Assembly (NCBI GenBank): GCA_031286065.1
Contig: JAITUZ010000036.1
Span: forward strand, 1-42,762
DNA from: Candidatus Methanimicrococcus odontotermitis
GTDB taxonomy: Archaea > Halobacteriota > Methanosarcinia > Methanosarcinales > Methanosarcinaceae
Length of the DNA stretch: 42,762 nt
Direction of reading: 5' to 3'
Part shown: piece by piece, positions 26,103-35,829 of the stretch
Layout of the letters: each line of letters starts with the position of its first letter
Position numbering within the stretch: the stretch's first letter is position 1
The notes under the pieces: generated by a model
The model's database searches: none
Told to the model about the DNA's origin: nothing
Seen by the model: only the letters and a program-made list of their open reading frames with translations
Program-made: the position numbers and the translations under genes

Positions 26103-26306
26103 TTAAACTTCATATCCGGCGTCTTCAACCGCTTTTTTCAACGCGGCCGAATTTGTTTTAAAATCATCGTATTCAATGGCCGCTTCTCCTTTTTCAAGAT
26201 CGACGGCTGCTTTTATGACGCCGTTGACATTTTTCAGCGCGTCTTCGACTCTTCTTTGGCAGTGGCCGCAGGTCATGCCGCCGACTTTAAAAGTGACTGT
26301 TTCCAT
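26103..26306 (-). CDS. copZ: Copper chaperone CopZ-like (HMA domain)
   Basis: A 67-aa single heavy-metal-associated domain with the metal loop GGMTCGHCQRRVE (C13, C16). It delivers Cu(I) to CopA or to the regulator. The ferredoxin-like fold is complete, ending DAGYEV. It lies 99 bp after csoR on the same strand, with AGGAGA eight bases before the ATG. Confidence 0.88.
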   Translation of the reverse strand: METVTFKVGGMTCGHCQRRVEDALKNVNGVIKAAVDLEKGEAAIEYDDFKTNSAALKKAVEDAGYEV

Positions 26307-26405
26307 AATTTATGTCTCCTGATTTTGAGTTTTACTTTTCAATTTTGATTTAAACGCGAATTTGATTTATTTTTGTTGAGCGTATTATGATATTTAACGA
26401 GCCTG

Positions 26406-26675
26406 TTACTTGTTCAGCTTGTCAAAAACATCAATAATTTCATTGATTTTTTCTTCGCGCTCTTCCGGTCCGCCGTCAAACGCCTCGCTGACGCAGCCTG
26501 ATAAATGTCCTTGAAGAACGATTTTAGACGTTTTTCTTAAAACCGCTTCGTTTGCCATGATTTGATGAACGATATCAATGCAGTATTTATCTTCTTCGAC
26601 CATTCTGATGATACCGTCAATCTGACCGCGCGCCGTTTTTAACAGCCGCAGAACGTCTTTTTTATCTGCTCTCAT
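26406..26675 (-). CDS. csoR: CsoR-family copper-sensing repressor
   Basis: An 89-aa all-helical DNA-binding repressor that releases DNA when it binds Cu(I). The three metal ligands are in place: C32 (KYCIDIVHQI), H57 and C61 (QGHLSGCVSEAF). The N-terminal RLLKTARGQIDGIIRMVEE is the family helix that contacts DNA. It lies 17 bp after copA, and a matching GC-rich operator precedes copA, so it probably autoregulates the copA-csoR(-copZ) operon. Confidence 0.9.
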   Translation of the reverse strand: MRADKKDVLRLLKTARGQIDGIIRMVEEDKYCIDIVHQIMANEAVLRKTSKIVLQGHLSGCVSEAFDGGPEEREEKINEIIDVFDKLNK

Positions 26676-26692
26676 AATTTCCCTCTCTTGAA

Positions 26693-29281
26693 TTATTTCT
26701 GTGCCGCCTCACGCTGAATTGAAAACACTTCATATCCTTCTTTTTCAACCGCCTGTTTCAGTGTTTCGTCATCGGCATCTGTTTTTGAGATAATCTGCGC
26801 CGTTCCCGCTTCCCAATCCGCTGTTGCGGAAACGCCAATAATCGAGTTCAGCGCTTTTTCGACGTGTTTTTGACAATTTATACAAGTCATGCCGCCGATT
26901 TCCATTCGAACGGATGGACCTTTTTTCAGAGCTTCTGTTTCTTTTTCGCCGGATTTTCCCTTTTTCAAACCGATTTCTTTCAATCCGGCATCTTCAAAGT
27001 CGATCGGACAGGATTGCGGCGGCGCTTCCGTGCTGAATTTCGGCTTGAAGAAACGCAGTCTCAGAGCGTTCGTGACAACAAACAGCGAAGACAAACTCAT
27101 CGCTGCCGCCGCAAACATCGGACTCCGTTTCCATCCGAGCAGCGGATAAAAGAGACCGAATGCAAGCGGAATTCCCAAAATATTGTAGAAGAACGCCCAG
27201 AACAGGTTCTGTTTGATATTTCGAAGCGTGGCGCGCGATAATTTAAAAGCCGTCACGGCATCCATCAAATCGCTTTTCATCAAAACGATATCAGCGCTTT
27301 CAACAGCGACATCCGTTCCGGTGCCGATGGCGATGCCGACGTCCGCCCGCGCGAGCGCCGGCGCGTCATTGATGCCGTCGCCGATCATCACCGTTTTCCG
27401 TCCATTTTGCCGCTGTTCCAAAACAACCTGCTCCTTGCCTTCAGGCATGACGCCCGCAATCACATGATCGATACCGGATTGCTTAGCAATTGCTTTTGCT
27501 GTCTTTTCCGTGTCTCCGGTCAGCAAAATAACTTCAATGCCCATGTTTTTAAACTCCGCGACCGCGCGGCCGCTTGTCTTTTTGAGAGTGTCGGCAATTG
27601 AAATCATACCGAGAAGCTGTTTGTTTTTTGCAAAATAAAGCGGCGTTTGGCCGTTTTCGGCAATTTCATCCGAGACCGGCGCGAACTTTCGGACATCAAT
27701 TCCATTGGCAGCCATCATTTTCTCATTGCCCGCCATGATCCGGCTGTTTTGAACAACCGCTTCAATCCCGTGTCCCGCTGTTTGGTTAAAATCGGCGGCC
27801 GGCATTAAATTAAGATTCATGGCCGCCGCTTTTTCAACGACGGCAATCGCCAGCGGATGTTCGGACAATTTTTCAACGGAAGCGGCATAAATCACCAGTT
27901 CTGTTTCCGAAATGCCGTCAGCCGGATAAAGATGAGTGACAGAAGGTTTTCCGACGGTAACAGTTCCTGTTTTATCCAAAATGACGACGTCTGTCATGTG
28001 CGCCGTTTCAAGGCTTTCCGCGTTTTTGAACAAAATACCGTTCTCGGCGCCTTTACCCGTCCCGACCATGATGGCTGTCGGCGTTGCAAGACCCAAAGCG
28101 CACGGGCAGCTTATAACCAAAACGGCGATGCCGACGGAAAGTGCAAAACTGAACGGATAGCCGAGCAGGAGCCAAACAATCACCGCCAAAACGGCAATTG
28201 TGATGACCGCCGGAACGAAAACCGCGCTGACTCTGTCCGCTAATTTTGAAATCGGCGCTTTTCCGGCACTTGCTTCTTCGACCAGACGGATAATCTGCGC
28301 CAGCGTCGTGTCCTCGCCGACGCGAACCGCCTTTATTTTAATGAAACCTGACCGATTGACGGTCGCTCCTGTCACGCCGTCACCGACTGTTTTTTCGACC
28401 GGAACGCTTTCTCCCGTAATCATGGATTCATCAATAATCGCCGCGCCTTCAACGATTCGGCCATCGATCGGAACGCTGCTGCCGGTTTTAACAATCAGGA
28501 CATCGCCGACGGCGACATCGGAAACAGGGATTTCAATTTCAGCGCCGTCTTTTTCAATCAAAGCGGTTTTCGGCGCCAAATCCAATAAACGCGTAATTGC
28601 GTCGCTCGTTTTTCCTTTAGAGTGGCTTTCAAGGTATTTGCCGACCGTAATCAACGTCAATATCGTGCCGGCCGACTCAAAATACATATCCATATGATAG
28701 TGGTCGACAAGCGCGAAATCCTGCGCCGCCAACCCGTAACCCATCCGAATGATTGCGTAAATGCCGTAAACGACCGCCGCGGACGAGCCGATTGCGATAA
28801 GCGTGTCCATCGTCGGCGCCCGTTTGATCAGGCTTTTGAATCCGTGAATGAAATAATCACGATTGAGAGAAATGATTGCTGATGTCGGCAAAAGCTGAGC
28901 CATACCAAAAGCGATCGCGTTTTCATGGCCGCTCAGAAAAGACGGAAGCGAGAGCCCGATCATCGGCCCCATCGCAATATACATCAGCGGGATCAGAAAA
29001 ATAATCGACCAAATCAAGCGGTTTTTCATTCGGCCCGCTTCCGCCGCGGCAGGGCCGGCCGCATCTTTTGAGGAAACGGATGATTTTGTCTTCACTTTAT
29101 CCGCCAAAAACGCGCCGTATCCGGCACCGACAACGGCTTTGATGATATCCGCTTTGCTGAGAACGGTTTCATCATACTCGACAGTCATGGAATTTTGTAA
29201 AAGGTTGACTGTGACGGACGAAACGCCGCTTAATTTGCGGACAGCTTTTTCAACATGGCTGCTGCATGACGAACATGTCAT
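26693..29281 (-). CDS. copA: Copper-exporting P1B-type ATPase, N-terminus extends upstream of the ATG
   Basis: 862 aa from ATG 29281: HMA domain 1 (MTCSSC), eight helices, phosphatase TGES (289-292), membrane CPCALGLATP (392-401), phosphorylation site DKTGT (436-440), SEHPLA, hinge GDGINDAP, and a second HMA domain at the C-terminus (GGMTCINCQKHVEKAL). One HMA at each end matches the Archaeoglobus CopA plan. Exports Cu(I). Odd point: the codons directly upstream read KQKLNVTG, the first beta-strand of HMA 1, so the ATG at 29281 clips the domain. No ATG, GTG or TTG lies in that frame. ATG 29325 is out of frame by one base and would give MSEALKIKQKLNVTG if the AAAA run were AAAAA. Either a frameshift, a sequence error or unusual initiation. 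Confidence 0.92.
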   Translation of the reverse strand: MTCSSCSSHVEKAVRKLSGVSSVTVNLLQNSMTVEYDETVLSKADIIKAVVGAGYGAFLADKVKTKSSVSSKDAAGPAAAEAGRMKNRLIWSIIFLIPLMYIAMGPMIGLSLPSFLSGHENAIAFGMAQLLPTSAIISLNRDYFIHGFKSLIKRAPTMDTLIAIGSSAAVVYGIYAIIRMGYGLAAQDFALVDHYHMDMYFESAGTILTLITVGKYLESHSKGKTSDAITRLLDLAPKTALIEKDGAEIEIPVSDVAVGDVLIVKTGSSVPIDGRIVEGAAIIDESMITGESVPVEKTVGDGVTGATVNRSGFIKIKAVRVGEDTTLAQIIRLVEEASAGKAPISKLADRVSAVFVPAVITIAVLAVIVWLLLGYPFSFALSVGIAVLVISCPCALGLATPTAIMVGTGKGAENGILFKNAESLETAHMTDVVILDKTGTVTVGKPSVTHLYPADGISETELVIYAASVEKLSEHPLAIAVVEKAAAMNLNLMPAADFNQTAGHGIEAVVQNSRIMAGNEKMMAANGIDVRKFAPVSDEIAENGQTPLYFAKNKQLLGMISIADTLKKTSGRAVAEFKNMGIEVILLTGDTEKTAKAIAKQSGIDHVIAGVMPEGKEQVVLEQRQNGRKTVMIGDGINDAPALARADVGIAIGTGTDVAVESADIVLMKSDLMDAVTAFKLSRATLRNIKQNLFWAFFYNILGIPLAFGLFYPLLGWKRSPMFAAAAMSLSSLFVVTNALRLRFFKPKFSTEAPPQSCPIDFEDAGLKEIGLKKGKSGEKETEALKKGPSVRMEIGGMTCINCQKHVEKALNSIIGVSATADWEAGTAQIISKTDADDETLKQAVEKEGYEVFSIQREAAQK

Positions 29282-29355
29282 TCCCGTGACGTTGAGTTTT
29301 TGTTTGATTTTAAAGCCTCCGACATGAGCGTATTGAAAAAAGATTGGTTTCTTTC

Positions 29356-29387
29356 TATTTAATACGATACCCCGGAGGGGGGTGTAT
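29356..29387 (-). promoter_or_regulatory. copA promoter with CsoR-type operator
   Basis: On the plus strand ATACCCCGGAGG followed by GGGGTGTAT (29367-29387) is a GC-rich pseudo-palindrome of the CsoR type (TACCCC...GGGGTA). Immediately next to it, on the minus strand, TATTAAATA (29356-29364) is a TATA box. Repressor binding would cover the TATA/BRE region of copA. Predicted start near 29334. Confidence 0.65.
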
Positions 29388-29542
29388 GAAATGAAACAAA
29401 AAGATAAAATGAAGAAAAAGAAGAAGAAGAAGCGGCTGCTTTTTTTAATATTTTGAAAAATGATGCGGCTCGCGCGCAGAATTGATGACCGGCAGATGAC
29501 TCGCGGACGAGCGGGTAGCCAATGACTTATTTTGACTGCCGT

Positions 29543-30364
29543 TCATTCGTTTGTTTGCATCGTGTTCTGATTCTTTTGAAAATGTTTGCAGATTGCTCCG
29601 GCAAGACAGGAAAAGATAAAGGAAATCAGCAAAAAAAGAATGACAGTAATAACGTAATCATTATGCATAATTTCCGGAGGCGATGGGTATAATATTGCCG
29701 ATGCCAGCAGGTTCACAAAGATAAGGAGGACGATCAATAAGAACGGTGCCCATGTCGCACTGCACAAACTTATTTTAGTTGTCGTATAAACAGTATAATG
29801 ACCAATATATAATCCGTAAAGAACCGGTAAAACAGCGAATATAAAAAACTCATAATTCTCTTTTAGGTTTAATATTTCAAAGTCTTTTATCGTTAAGATA
29901 ACAAAAAAAACAATTGCTATCATCATTAAAAACAAAGCAATTTTGCGGTTTCCTTTTTCATTCGTTTTGAGTACGGCTGCATATGCATAAAATAATGAAA
30001 CAAACAACAAAGCAATTAAAAGGAAAGAGAAAAATTTTCCGGATGCAGGTATACCCGTACGATTCAAAATAGAATAAATAACTGTATAGGATATGACATT
30101 TGACAAAAATCCAATGCTGTACAGGAAAGTCTCAACCCCTATACTTAATTTGTTTCTTAAGACCATATAAAAAAGGATATTCGGCAATAATAGAATCAAA
30201 ACTAAAAATGCACAAAAAGAAAGAAAAGTAACACTCTCTGCTTCGTCAAATCCACCCGACATCGAAAAGACGGTAAAAACCAAAAATAGACCTATAACGA
30301 GCATCATTGGAAATGACAAAATAAAGCTTTCAATCAAAAGCAACTTTTTTTGATTATTGAGCAT
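29543..30364 (-). CDS. Multi-pass membrane protein, third paralogue
   Basis: 273 aa from ATG 30364 (ATG 30373 is also in frame). It has about eight hydrophobic helices and the same family motifs as the 902-1735 gene: LIESFILSFPMM, LILLPNILFYMVLRNKL, ETFLYSIGFLSN, SCLAGAICKHFQK. The DNA just before the start, GATTCATATG, is also shared with the decayed copy at 1741, so the duplication included the translation signal. Function unknown. It sits between the copper operon and cas6, transcribed like both. Confidence 0.75.
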   Translation of the reverse strand: MLNNQKKLLLIESFILSFPMMLVIGLFLVFTVFSMSGGFDEAESVTFLSFCAFLVLILLLPNILFYMVLRNKLSIGVETFLYSIGFLSNVISYTVIYSILNRTGIPASGKFFSFLLIALLFVSLFYAYAAVLKTNEKGNRKIALFLMMIAIVFFVILTIKDFEILNLKENYEFFIFAVLPVLYGLYIGHYTVYTTTKISLCSATWAPFLLIVLLIFVNLLASAILYPSPPEIMHNDYVITVILFLLISFIFSCLAGAICKHFQKNQNTMQTNE

Positions 30365-30563
30365 ATGAATCATCGATGTTTATCATAAAAACGGAAGATG
30401 GATTGTAAAATCATTTCAATGATATTCTCCCGATTAATTCTTATTCTCTATACGGTTGTCGTTTTATATACCATTATTCTTGCTGTAGACTGTAAGACTG
30501 TTTAAAACGGCTTATGGATCTATAAAAATGATTGAATTAAATTAAAGAGATTGAAAATAAAAA

Positions 30564-31271
30564 TTATTTTTCTTCAATCATTCCGAATCCCATCGAATTC
30601 TTTTCACCGAGTCCGGACTCATAGCCGAATCGAATAAGTTCATCATCGCCTCGGATATCAAAAATTAAATTTGAACAACGGACAAATGTATCTTTGATTT
30701 GAACACGTTTCAATTCGGCAGACAAGATTTCAATTTCAAAATCCATATCACATTTTATGTTGTAATAAAGTTCATATTTTTTTGTCAAATTTTGTTTCAA
30801 ATTTGTGTAAAATTTAGAGCTGTTCGGCAAAAGATCTTTGACTTTGTTTTTCCCGTCTGTTTCTTCACGTGTTCTTAAGCAAACCGGAGAAATCGTTTTT
30901 AATGTCGAGAAAGATTGAGGCGCTTCTATGATGTGCACATCTGAAGGAACTGCTTCAAAATGACCGATTTTTAATAACGGCTCCTGAAAGAACCCGTCTA
31001 AAAAAGTAGATAAAAATTGATCATCGGGGGATGTAATTTTCAAATAAATAATTCCATCTCTGCTTCGTATGCCTTCAGGAGTGATGATTCGATCAGAAAT
31101 ATCCAACCACGAAAATGTAAAAAATTTAAATTTATGATATGAATGAAGCGCGGCGGCATATTCGGGATTGCTTGTGTTGAGCGAATTGTAAATCATTGAA
31201 GAAAGATGATATTGGTAATTAAAAGGGATAACCGTGTTTTTATCAATTTTTAATTTCAATTCGGCTCTCAT
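30564..31271 (-). CDS. cas6: Cas6 endoribonuclease (pre-crRNA processing)
   Basis: A 235-aa RAMP protein that cuts the CRISPR transcript within each repeat, leaving an 8-nt 5' handle. The N-terminus MRAELKLKIDKNTVIPFNYQ and His/Tyr-rich helix YHLSSMIYNSL are typical, and the C-terminal glycine-rich loop GLGEKNSMGFGMIE (about 218-231) is the family hallmark. It lies 172 bp after cas3 with its own TATA-like element (TTTATATAAAT, minus sense, about 31290-31300), so it may be transcribed both alone and with the operon. The array's ATTGAAAG repeat end is the expected product handle. Confidence 0.88.
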   Translation of the reverse strand: MRAELKLKIDKNTVIPFNYQYHLSSMIYNSLNTSNPEYAAALHSYHKFKFFTFSWLDISDRIITPEGIRSRDGIIYLKITSPDDQFLSTFLDGFFQEPLLKIGHFEAVPSDVHIIEAPQSFSTLKTISPVCLRTREETDGKNKVKDLLPNSSKFYTNLKQNLTKKYELYYNIKCDMDFEIEILSAELKRVQIKDTFVRCSNLIFDIRGDDELIRFGYESGLGEKNSMGFGMIEEK

Positions 31272-31443
31272 AATCTATCAATTGTTTTTATTTATATAAA
31301 TTCGATTTAGATTGGATTTAATGAACTTTGAAGATTAGGATTGTTCAAGAAGATGATTTCCATCATCGATTTAAGCTAAAATTATCTGAACATTAACTGA
31401 AGTATATTTCAATACTTTAATAATCGATTCAAAAAACAAAAAA

Positions 31444-33930
31444 TCAAACAAACTTAGCTTTTTTCAGACCCGCCGAAGGGTCATCAGACAAACCCTTTTC
31501 CGAATCATAATACCGATCCAAAACAACAATGTCATAAACGTATTTTTTTTGATTTTCGCTCAAAGAGTTATTCATCCATCCTCCCTTATTGTCTAATCTT
31601 TTTGTAATGAGCAAATCGTTGGCTTCAATCCAGCAGCCGTTTTCTTTATAGTGAATAAATTCATCCAAATTTTCATACGGCAAAATATCATACCCGTAAT
31701 TACTGTCAAATCCGATATCCAGCCAATTGTTTGATAATCCGGCAACCAAATATTTCTCTAAATCATAAATCAAATCTGAAAAACCGAGACCGAACTTTTT
31801 TTGTTCGTTTTCATCATAACCGTCTTTATAAACTTCATTAACAATTTCCAAAAGGTCCTGCTCACCAATCGACTCGGTGATTTTTGATAAACATTCCAAT
31901 GTCACAGCCACTCTTTCTTTATTGTAAAGCGAATGAGAAGAAACTTGTTCACTCATTACAAAAATATCGGCAGGCTCACGAAGTCCTTTTCGATTCACAC
32001 GCCCGAATCTCTGAGATAAAGCATCAATCGGTGCAGGTTCCGTAAACATGATATCATAATCAATATCTAAAGAAACTTCAATTACCTGAGTTGCAACAAC
32101 AATTTGCGGACGGTCTGATTCTTTTCCCAAAAGCCTTTTTTCTTTTTCATTTCGGTCTCGCCTGTTAAAACGACCATGAAGCAACATCAGCTCCAATCCT
32201 CGTTCTGCCAGTGAGTCATAAACGAATTGAGCCGTTTTAACGTGATTTGCAATCACCAGAATATTTTTCCCGCCTTCCGCTAACGCTTGAATATTATCAA
32301 AATAATTTTCCAAACTGCCGTCACAGACATGAACATAATGTCTTTTCCGATTCAAAATCTTAATATCAGATTCGAAATTACTGCTCGGTATAATTTCATT
32401 AAATTGGGCTTCCGGCAATTTTTCTCGAATCAAATTTTTTAAAAATTCCGGAAACGTTGCCGACATAAAACAAATTTTACATCCGAGTCTCAACAACATT
32501 TTAGCCGTTGCAAGCGTTGAACCGACAATTTGCGGATCATAAGCGTGCACTTCATCATAAATCACCAAAGCATTATGAAATTCCAAATAAAGAAATTCCC
32601 ACCCCTTGCCGCGCAAACCGAGCCTTAAAATTTGGTGCGGCGTACAAACGCGAATCTGATAATAAATTTCACGAGCTAAATCCGCTTGCGCTTTTGCTAA
32701 GCTTTGTTTTTTCAACATTTCAGCAGTATCTGATTTGTTTTCCGGATTTGTTTCATTTTTAAAATGAGATTCGCTCTTCAAATGAGACTCTAATTCTGCT
32801 TTCTCGTTTTCTTCCATATTTTGCAAATGATACAAAAAAGAAACAGAATTTCCGTGAAGAGCACCGACAACGCCTTGCTTTTTAAAACCGTCTTTCTCTT
32901 TGAAATCATTTTTTCTTTCAAGACCACTGTCTTTTTCAAAACCATTTTCTTCTTCAGCGTCACTGTTCTTATCCCAATGACAAATCTCATTTGAATTAAA
33001 AATTTCAGCTAATCGGCGATACATCGCATTTATAGATGCCTGATATGGTAAAACATAAAAAAGACGGGCGTTTTCTTTAAAATTATTTTGCGCCCAAAGT
33101 AAAGAAGCTTCTGTTTTTCCGGAGCCGGTCGGCGCCGTCAAAAATAAATTTCCTTCATATTCAGAACAGGCTTTCTGAAACTGCCGTAAACCGTAACTTG
33201 AAACCGGATAATCTTTAAGAGAGATGGTTTCTCCCGGTTCAATATGAGCAGATGCTAAATGGTCAGCCGCTTTTACAATGCCTCTTAATTTTGAAGCTAA
33301 AGATCTGTTTTCAAAAGAAATTTTCTCAATTTGAGATGGTTCTTTCATCCAATAATTCGGAATTCCCCAGTTAGAATGCAATTCTTTTCCTTTATATCCG
33401 ATTAACTGCTCTTTTAAATTTTCAAGCTGTTTTTCAAATCGGGGATCTATCCGGTTTAAACAATTTAAATAAGTTTCAATTAAATTTTCAGAATTCTCTT
33501 CAAATTCCTTTTTCATTTTTTCAAAATCATTGCCGTCTTCAATCTCAGTGTCTATTCTTTTTTGACTATCTAATCTATTAAGTTTATCGATGTCTTTATG
33601 ATGCGTAATCACGGCAAAAAGCTGTTCTTCGGAAAGACCGAATTGATAGCAAAAAGCGGCAGATAAAATTTCATGACGCTTTCCCTTCCAGTTTGATGAA
33701 GTCCTGAGAACTTCTTGAAATCCGGCCGCCGCTTTTCCTGCGTCATGAAATAAAAGAGGGATGAGGGCTTGCTCTTTTAATTTCTGTCGTTCATTTTTAT
33801 CAAAGGGCAAACGGTCAATTAAAGAGCAGCCGTAATTATACACGTCTAAACTGTGTTTTTCTAACGTAACAGTTTCTTCTTTCGGACTTTTCGCAAGTAA
33901 AATTTCGGAGGAAATCTCCTTTGCGTTCAT
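31444..33930 (-). CDS. cas3: Cas3 HD nuclease-helicase
   Basis: An 828-aa target-degrading enzyme with both domains fused. HD nuclease: H26, then LLFHDAGKAAAGF (H62, D63) and a further His region (VITHHKD). Helicase: Walker A TAPTGSGKTEASL (about 259-271), DEVHAYD (DExH box), SATFP, and the motif V/VI region IEVSLDIDYDIMFTE then SQRFGRVNRKG. A charged insertion at about 325-400 (Glu/Lys/Asp-rich, repetitive) is not usual. It overlaps cas5 by 4 bp. Cas3 is recruited by Cascade to nick and unwind foreign DNA. Confidence 0.95.
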   Translation of the reverse strand: MNAKEISSEILLAKSPKEETVTLEKHSLDVYNYGCSLIDRLPFDKNERQKLKEQALIPLLFHDAGKAAAGFQEVLRTSSNWKGKRHEILSAAFCYQFGLSEEQLFAVITHHKDIDKLNRLDSQKRIDTEIEDGNDFEKMKKEFEENSENLIETYLNCLNRIDPRFEKQLENLKEQLIGYKGKELHSNWGIPNYWMKEPSQIEKISFENRSLASKLRGIVKAADHLASAHIEPGETISLKDYPVSSYGLRQFQKACSEYEGNLFLTAPTGSGKTEASLLWAQNNFKENARLFYVLPYQASINAMYRRLAEIFNSNEICHWDKNSDAEEENGFEKDSGLERKNDFKEKDGFKKQGVVGALHGNSVSFLYHLQNMEENEKAELESHLKSESHFKNETNPENKSDTAEMLKKQSLAKAQADLAREIYYQIRVCTPHQILRLGLRGKGWEFLYLEFHNALVIYDEVHAYDPQIVGSTLATAKMLLRLGCKICFMSATFPEFLKNLIREKLPEAQFNEIIPSSNFESDIKILNRKRHYVHVCDGSLENYFDNIQALAEGGKNILVIANHVKTAQFVYDSLAERGLELMLLHGRFNRRDRNEKEKRLLGKESDRPQIVVATQVIEVSLDIDYDIMFTEPAPIDALSQRFGRVNRKGLREPADIFVMSEQVSSHSLYNKERVAVTLECLSKITESIGEQDLLEIVNEVYKDGYDENEQKKFGLGFSDLIYDLEKYLVAGLSNNWLDIGFDSNYGYDILPYENLDEFIHYKENGCWIEANDLLITKRLDNKGGWMNNSLSENQKKYVYDIVVLDRYYDSEKGLSDDPSAGLKKAKFV

Positions 33931-34601
33931 TCCGTACTCTCCAACGTATGCATGTAAATGACTTCGTTTTCACAAATCCTGTAAAGATTATTTCTGAAAA
34001 TATCAATGCCAAATTCTGAATTCGGAACAACTTGATACAAAATCATTTTTCCGGGTGTTCTGACAAAACCCAATTCTTCGTTTTCAAAATAATCGCAGTA
34101 ACGAATGACTCGGCCGCCGATATTTTGACATGGATACGGAATCAATGTCGGTTTAATTTTTCCGGATTCTGTCAACTCAGAATCAATTTCTTCAACTTTT
34201 GTAATCCAAGCCACATCTTGAGATCTGCCCAATGTCGGAACACCGACAGGATTTAAAAAGCAGCTTTTAAGCGCCAAATTATCTAAGTAAACTTCTAATT
34301 TCGGATTGGAATGAAATTGACGAAGCGCAATGCCCGATTCCGGATTTTTTTTGATTTTGCCGCTTGAAAACATCAATCGTTTCGTCCGCTCCAGATCATA
34401 GCCGTCACCTTCATACGAATATGTAAAACCGATATTCGTTTCATCCTTTTTCAAAGGACGGCCTAAGCAGCAACTGATCAGCCCAACAATTGTGGAATAG
34501 GACGGAACCGGCGCGCAAATCATTGTTCCTGTATTGATAAGCGGCGTTTTGAAAGTTGAAGAAAATGCTTCAAAAGTGACATGAAGAAGTTTCTTCTTCA
34601 T
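33927..34601 (-). CDS. cas5: Cas5 (Cas5t-like) Cascade subunit
   Basis: A 224-aa RAMP protein that caps the 5' handle of the crRNA. The N-terminal strand and loop (LLHVTFEAFSSTFKTP, then PVPSYSTIVGLISCCLG) follow the Cas5 pattern, here of the Tneap/Cas5t kind. AAGGAG within the last codons of cas7 provides its ribosome binding site. It overlaps cas3 by 4 bp. Confidence 0.88.
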   Translation of the reverse strand: MKKKLLHVTFEAFSSTFKTPLINTGTMICAPVPSYSTIVGLISCCLGRPLKKDETNIGFTYSYEGDGYDLERTKRLMFSSGKIKKNPESGIALRQFHSNPKLEVYLDNLALKSCFLNPVGVPTLGRSQDVAWITKVEEIDSELTESGKIKPTLIPYPCQNIGGRVIRYCDYFENEELGFVRTPGKMILYQVVPNSEFGIDIFRNNLYRICENEVIYMHTLESTE

Positions 34602-34614
34602 CTGATCACTCCTT

Positions 34615-35715
34615 TTATTGGTTTAAAAGTTCTTTGTTGAATGCTGCAACAGCTTCAATCGGTGAAGAAATTGAAATCAATTTTTTCAAATTCTCATCCG
34701 TCTTAAGTTCATCGATTTCCGCTTCATTAGAAATGAAGCCTTTTCTGTAGCCGATATAAACATGTCCTTCAATTCTGTCTTTATAATCGCTGAGAACTTG
34801 TTTTAAAGATTCGACATTGATTACCAGATCTTCTTCCTGTGTAAACAAGCGATTAAAAATCGGAATTCCGCAATCAATTGCCGCGAGGATGATAAATTTC
34901 GGTGTCACGTCTGTTCCGAACGCTGCCTGCTTTGCGCCGCCTCGGAGAACGGCTAAAGATTTTAAAAGTCCGGCAGCCCTTTGGTTCTTTTTATTTTCCA
35001 AATCTTTTAATTTGTAAACTTTCCATCCTTTTTTATCGTCTTCGACAACGGCCTCTTCAATCAATCCTTTTTTCATAAAGTTTTCCGCTTTATTTCCATC
35101 CAATTCAATTCTGTCGCCGCGATTGTCAAAGACGCCGATACGATTGTAATCCAAACAGAAAACACCTTGCATCGCTGTTGAATAGAATTGTGTTGTATAA
35201 GGCTGCGGCGTTCCTTCTTTGAGATGTACAAAACCTTCATCTTTTGTCAGATTTCCGGATTTGCGAACACCTTTTAAAATGGAAGCGACAAAGGGAGACG
35301 CGCGAACAAGCGGTTTAACTTTTTCTTTCGATTTTGATTTTGGCGCTTCTTCAGATTCTTCTTCGGAATCACCATCGTTTTTGGAATCTTTGCCTTTTGT
35401 TTCCATGTATCCGAAAAGATCATCTTCGGGGAATTCAACCGGATTTAACTCTCCCGCGATTTTATTTGTGTTTCCTTTATCGTTAAAATCAATCGCTCTT
35501 AAAACGCTTGGATTCCAGCCGTTTTCTTCAACCGCTGTGTTTCTGAGCCAGCGTTTCCATGATTGGGCTGAAACATAAGGAATTCTGAATTTTCCTTCTC
35601 TCATTGTTTTGACAATGGTAACGTTTCTGTCCTCTCCTTCGCCTAAGCCGGCGCCGTTTAAGAAACTGCCGTCAGCGTCGATTAAAAAAGTTCCCGCAAT
35701 ATGAGTTGATTTCAT
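34615..35715 (-). CDS. cas7: Cas7 (Cst2/DevR family) Cascade backbone
   Basis: A 366-aa RAMP protein that polymerises along the crRNA guide. The N-terminus HIAGTFLIDADGSFLNGAGLG and VRTMREGKFRIPYVSAQSWK-type region (about 30-52) are those of the Cst2/DevR group. It includes an acidic low-complexity insertion (SKNDGDSEEESEEAPKSK, about 112-129), probably a surface loop. AAGGAG lies eight bases before the ATG. A 114-bp gap separates it from the small upstream gene. Confidence 0.9.
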   Translation of the reverse strand: MKSTHIAGTFLIDADGSFLNGAGLGEGEDRNVTIVKTMREGKFRIPYVSAQSWKRWLRNTAVEENGWNPSVLRAIDFNDKGNTNKIAGELNPVEFPEDDLFGYMETKGKDSKNDGDSEEESEEAPKSKSKEKVKPLVRASPFVASILKGVRKSGNLTKDEGFVHLKEGTPQPYTTQFYSTAMQGVFCLDYNRIGVFDNRGDRIELDGNKAENFMKKGLIEEAVVEDDKKGWKVYKLKDLENKKNQRAAGLLKSLAVLRGGAKQAAFGTDVTPKFIILAAIDCGIPIFNRLFTQEEDLVINVESLKQVLSDYKDRIEGHVYIGYRKGFISNEAEIDELKTDENLKKLISISSPIEAVAAFNKELLNQ

Positions 35716-35829
35716 TTTAGATCTCCTTGATAGTGTTTTATAATTTAAATATTGTAATTTAATTTAAATAATTCTGATGTTAAGTCGCTTGATGTCAGCA
35801 ATTCAATGATTTGGATTTTATAATTCATT

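Noticed and set aside
29391-29456. 21-codon Lys-rich plus-strand frame beginning just after the CsoR operator (MKQKDKMKK..., ends LLFLIF)
   Set aside because: The GGAGG before it belongs to the operator palindrome, and the peptide reflects an AAG/AAA repeat tract. No promoter of its own.
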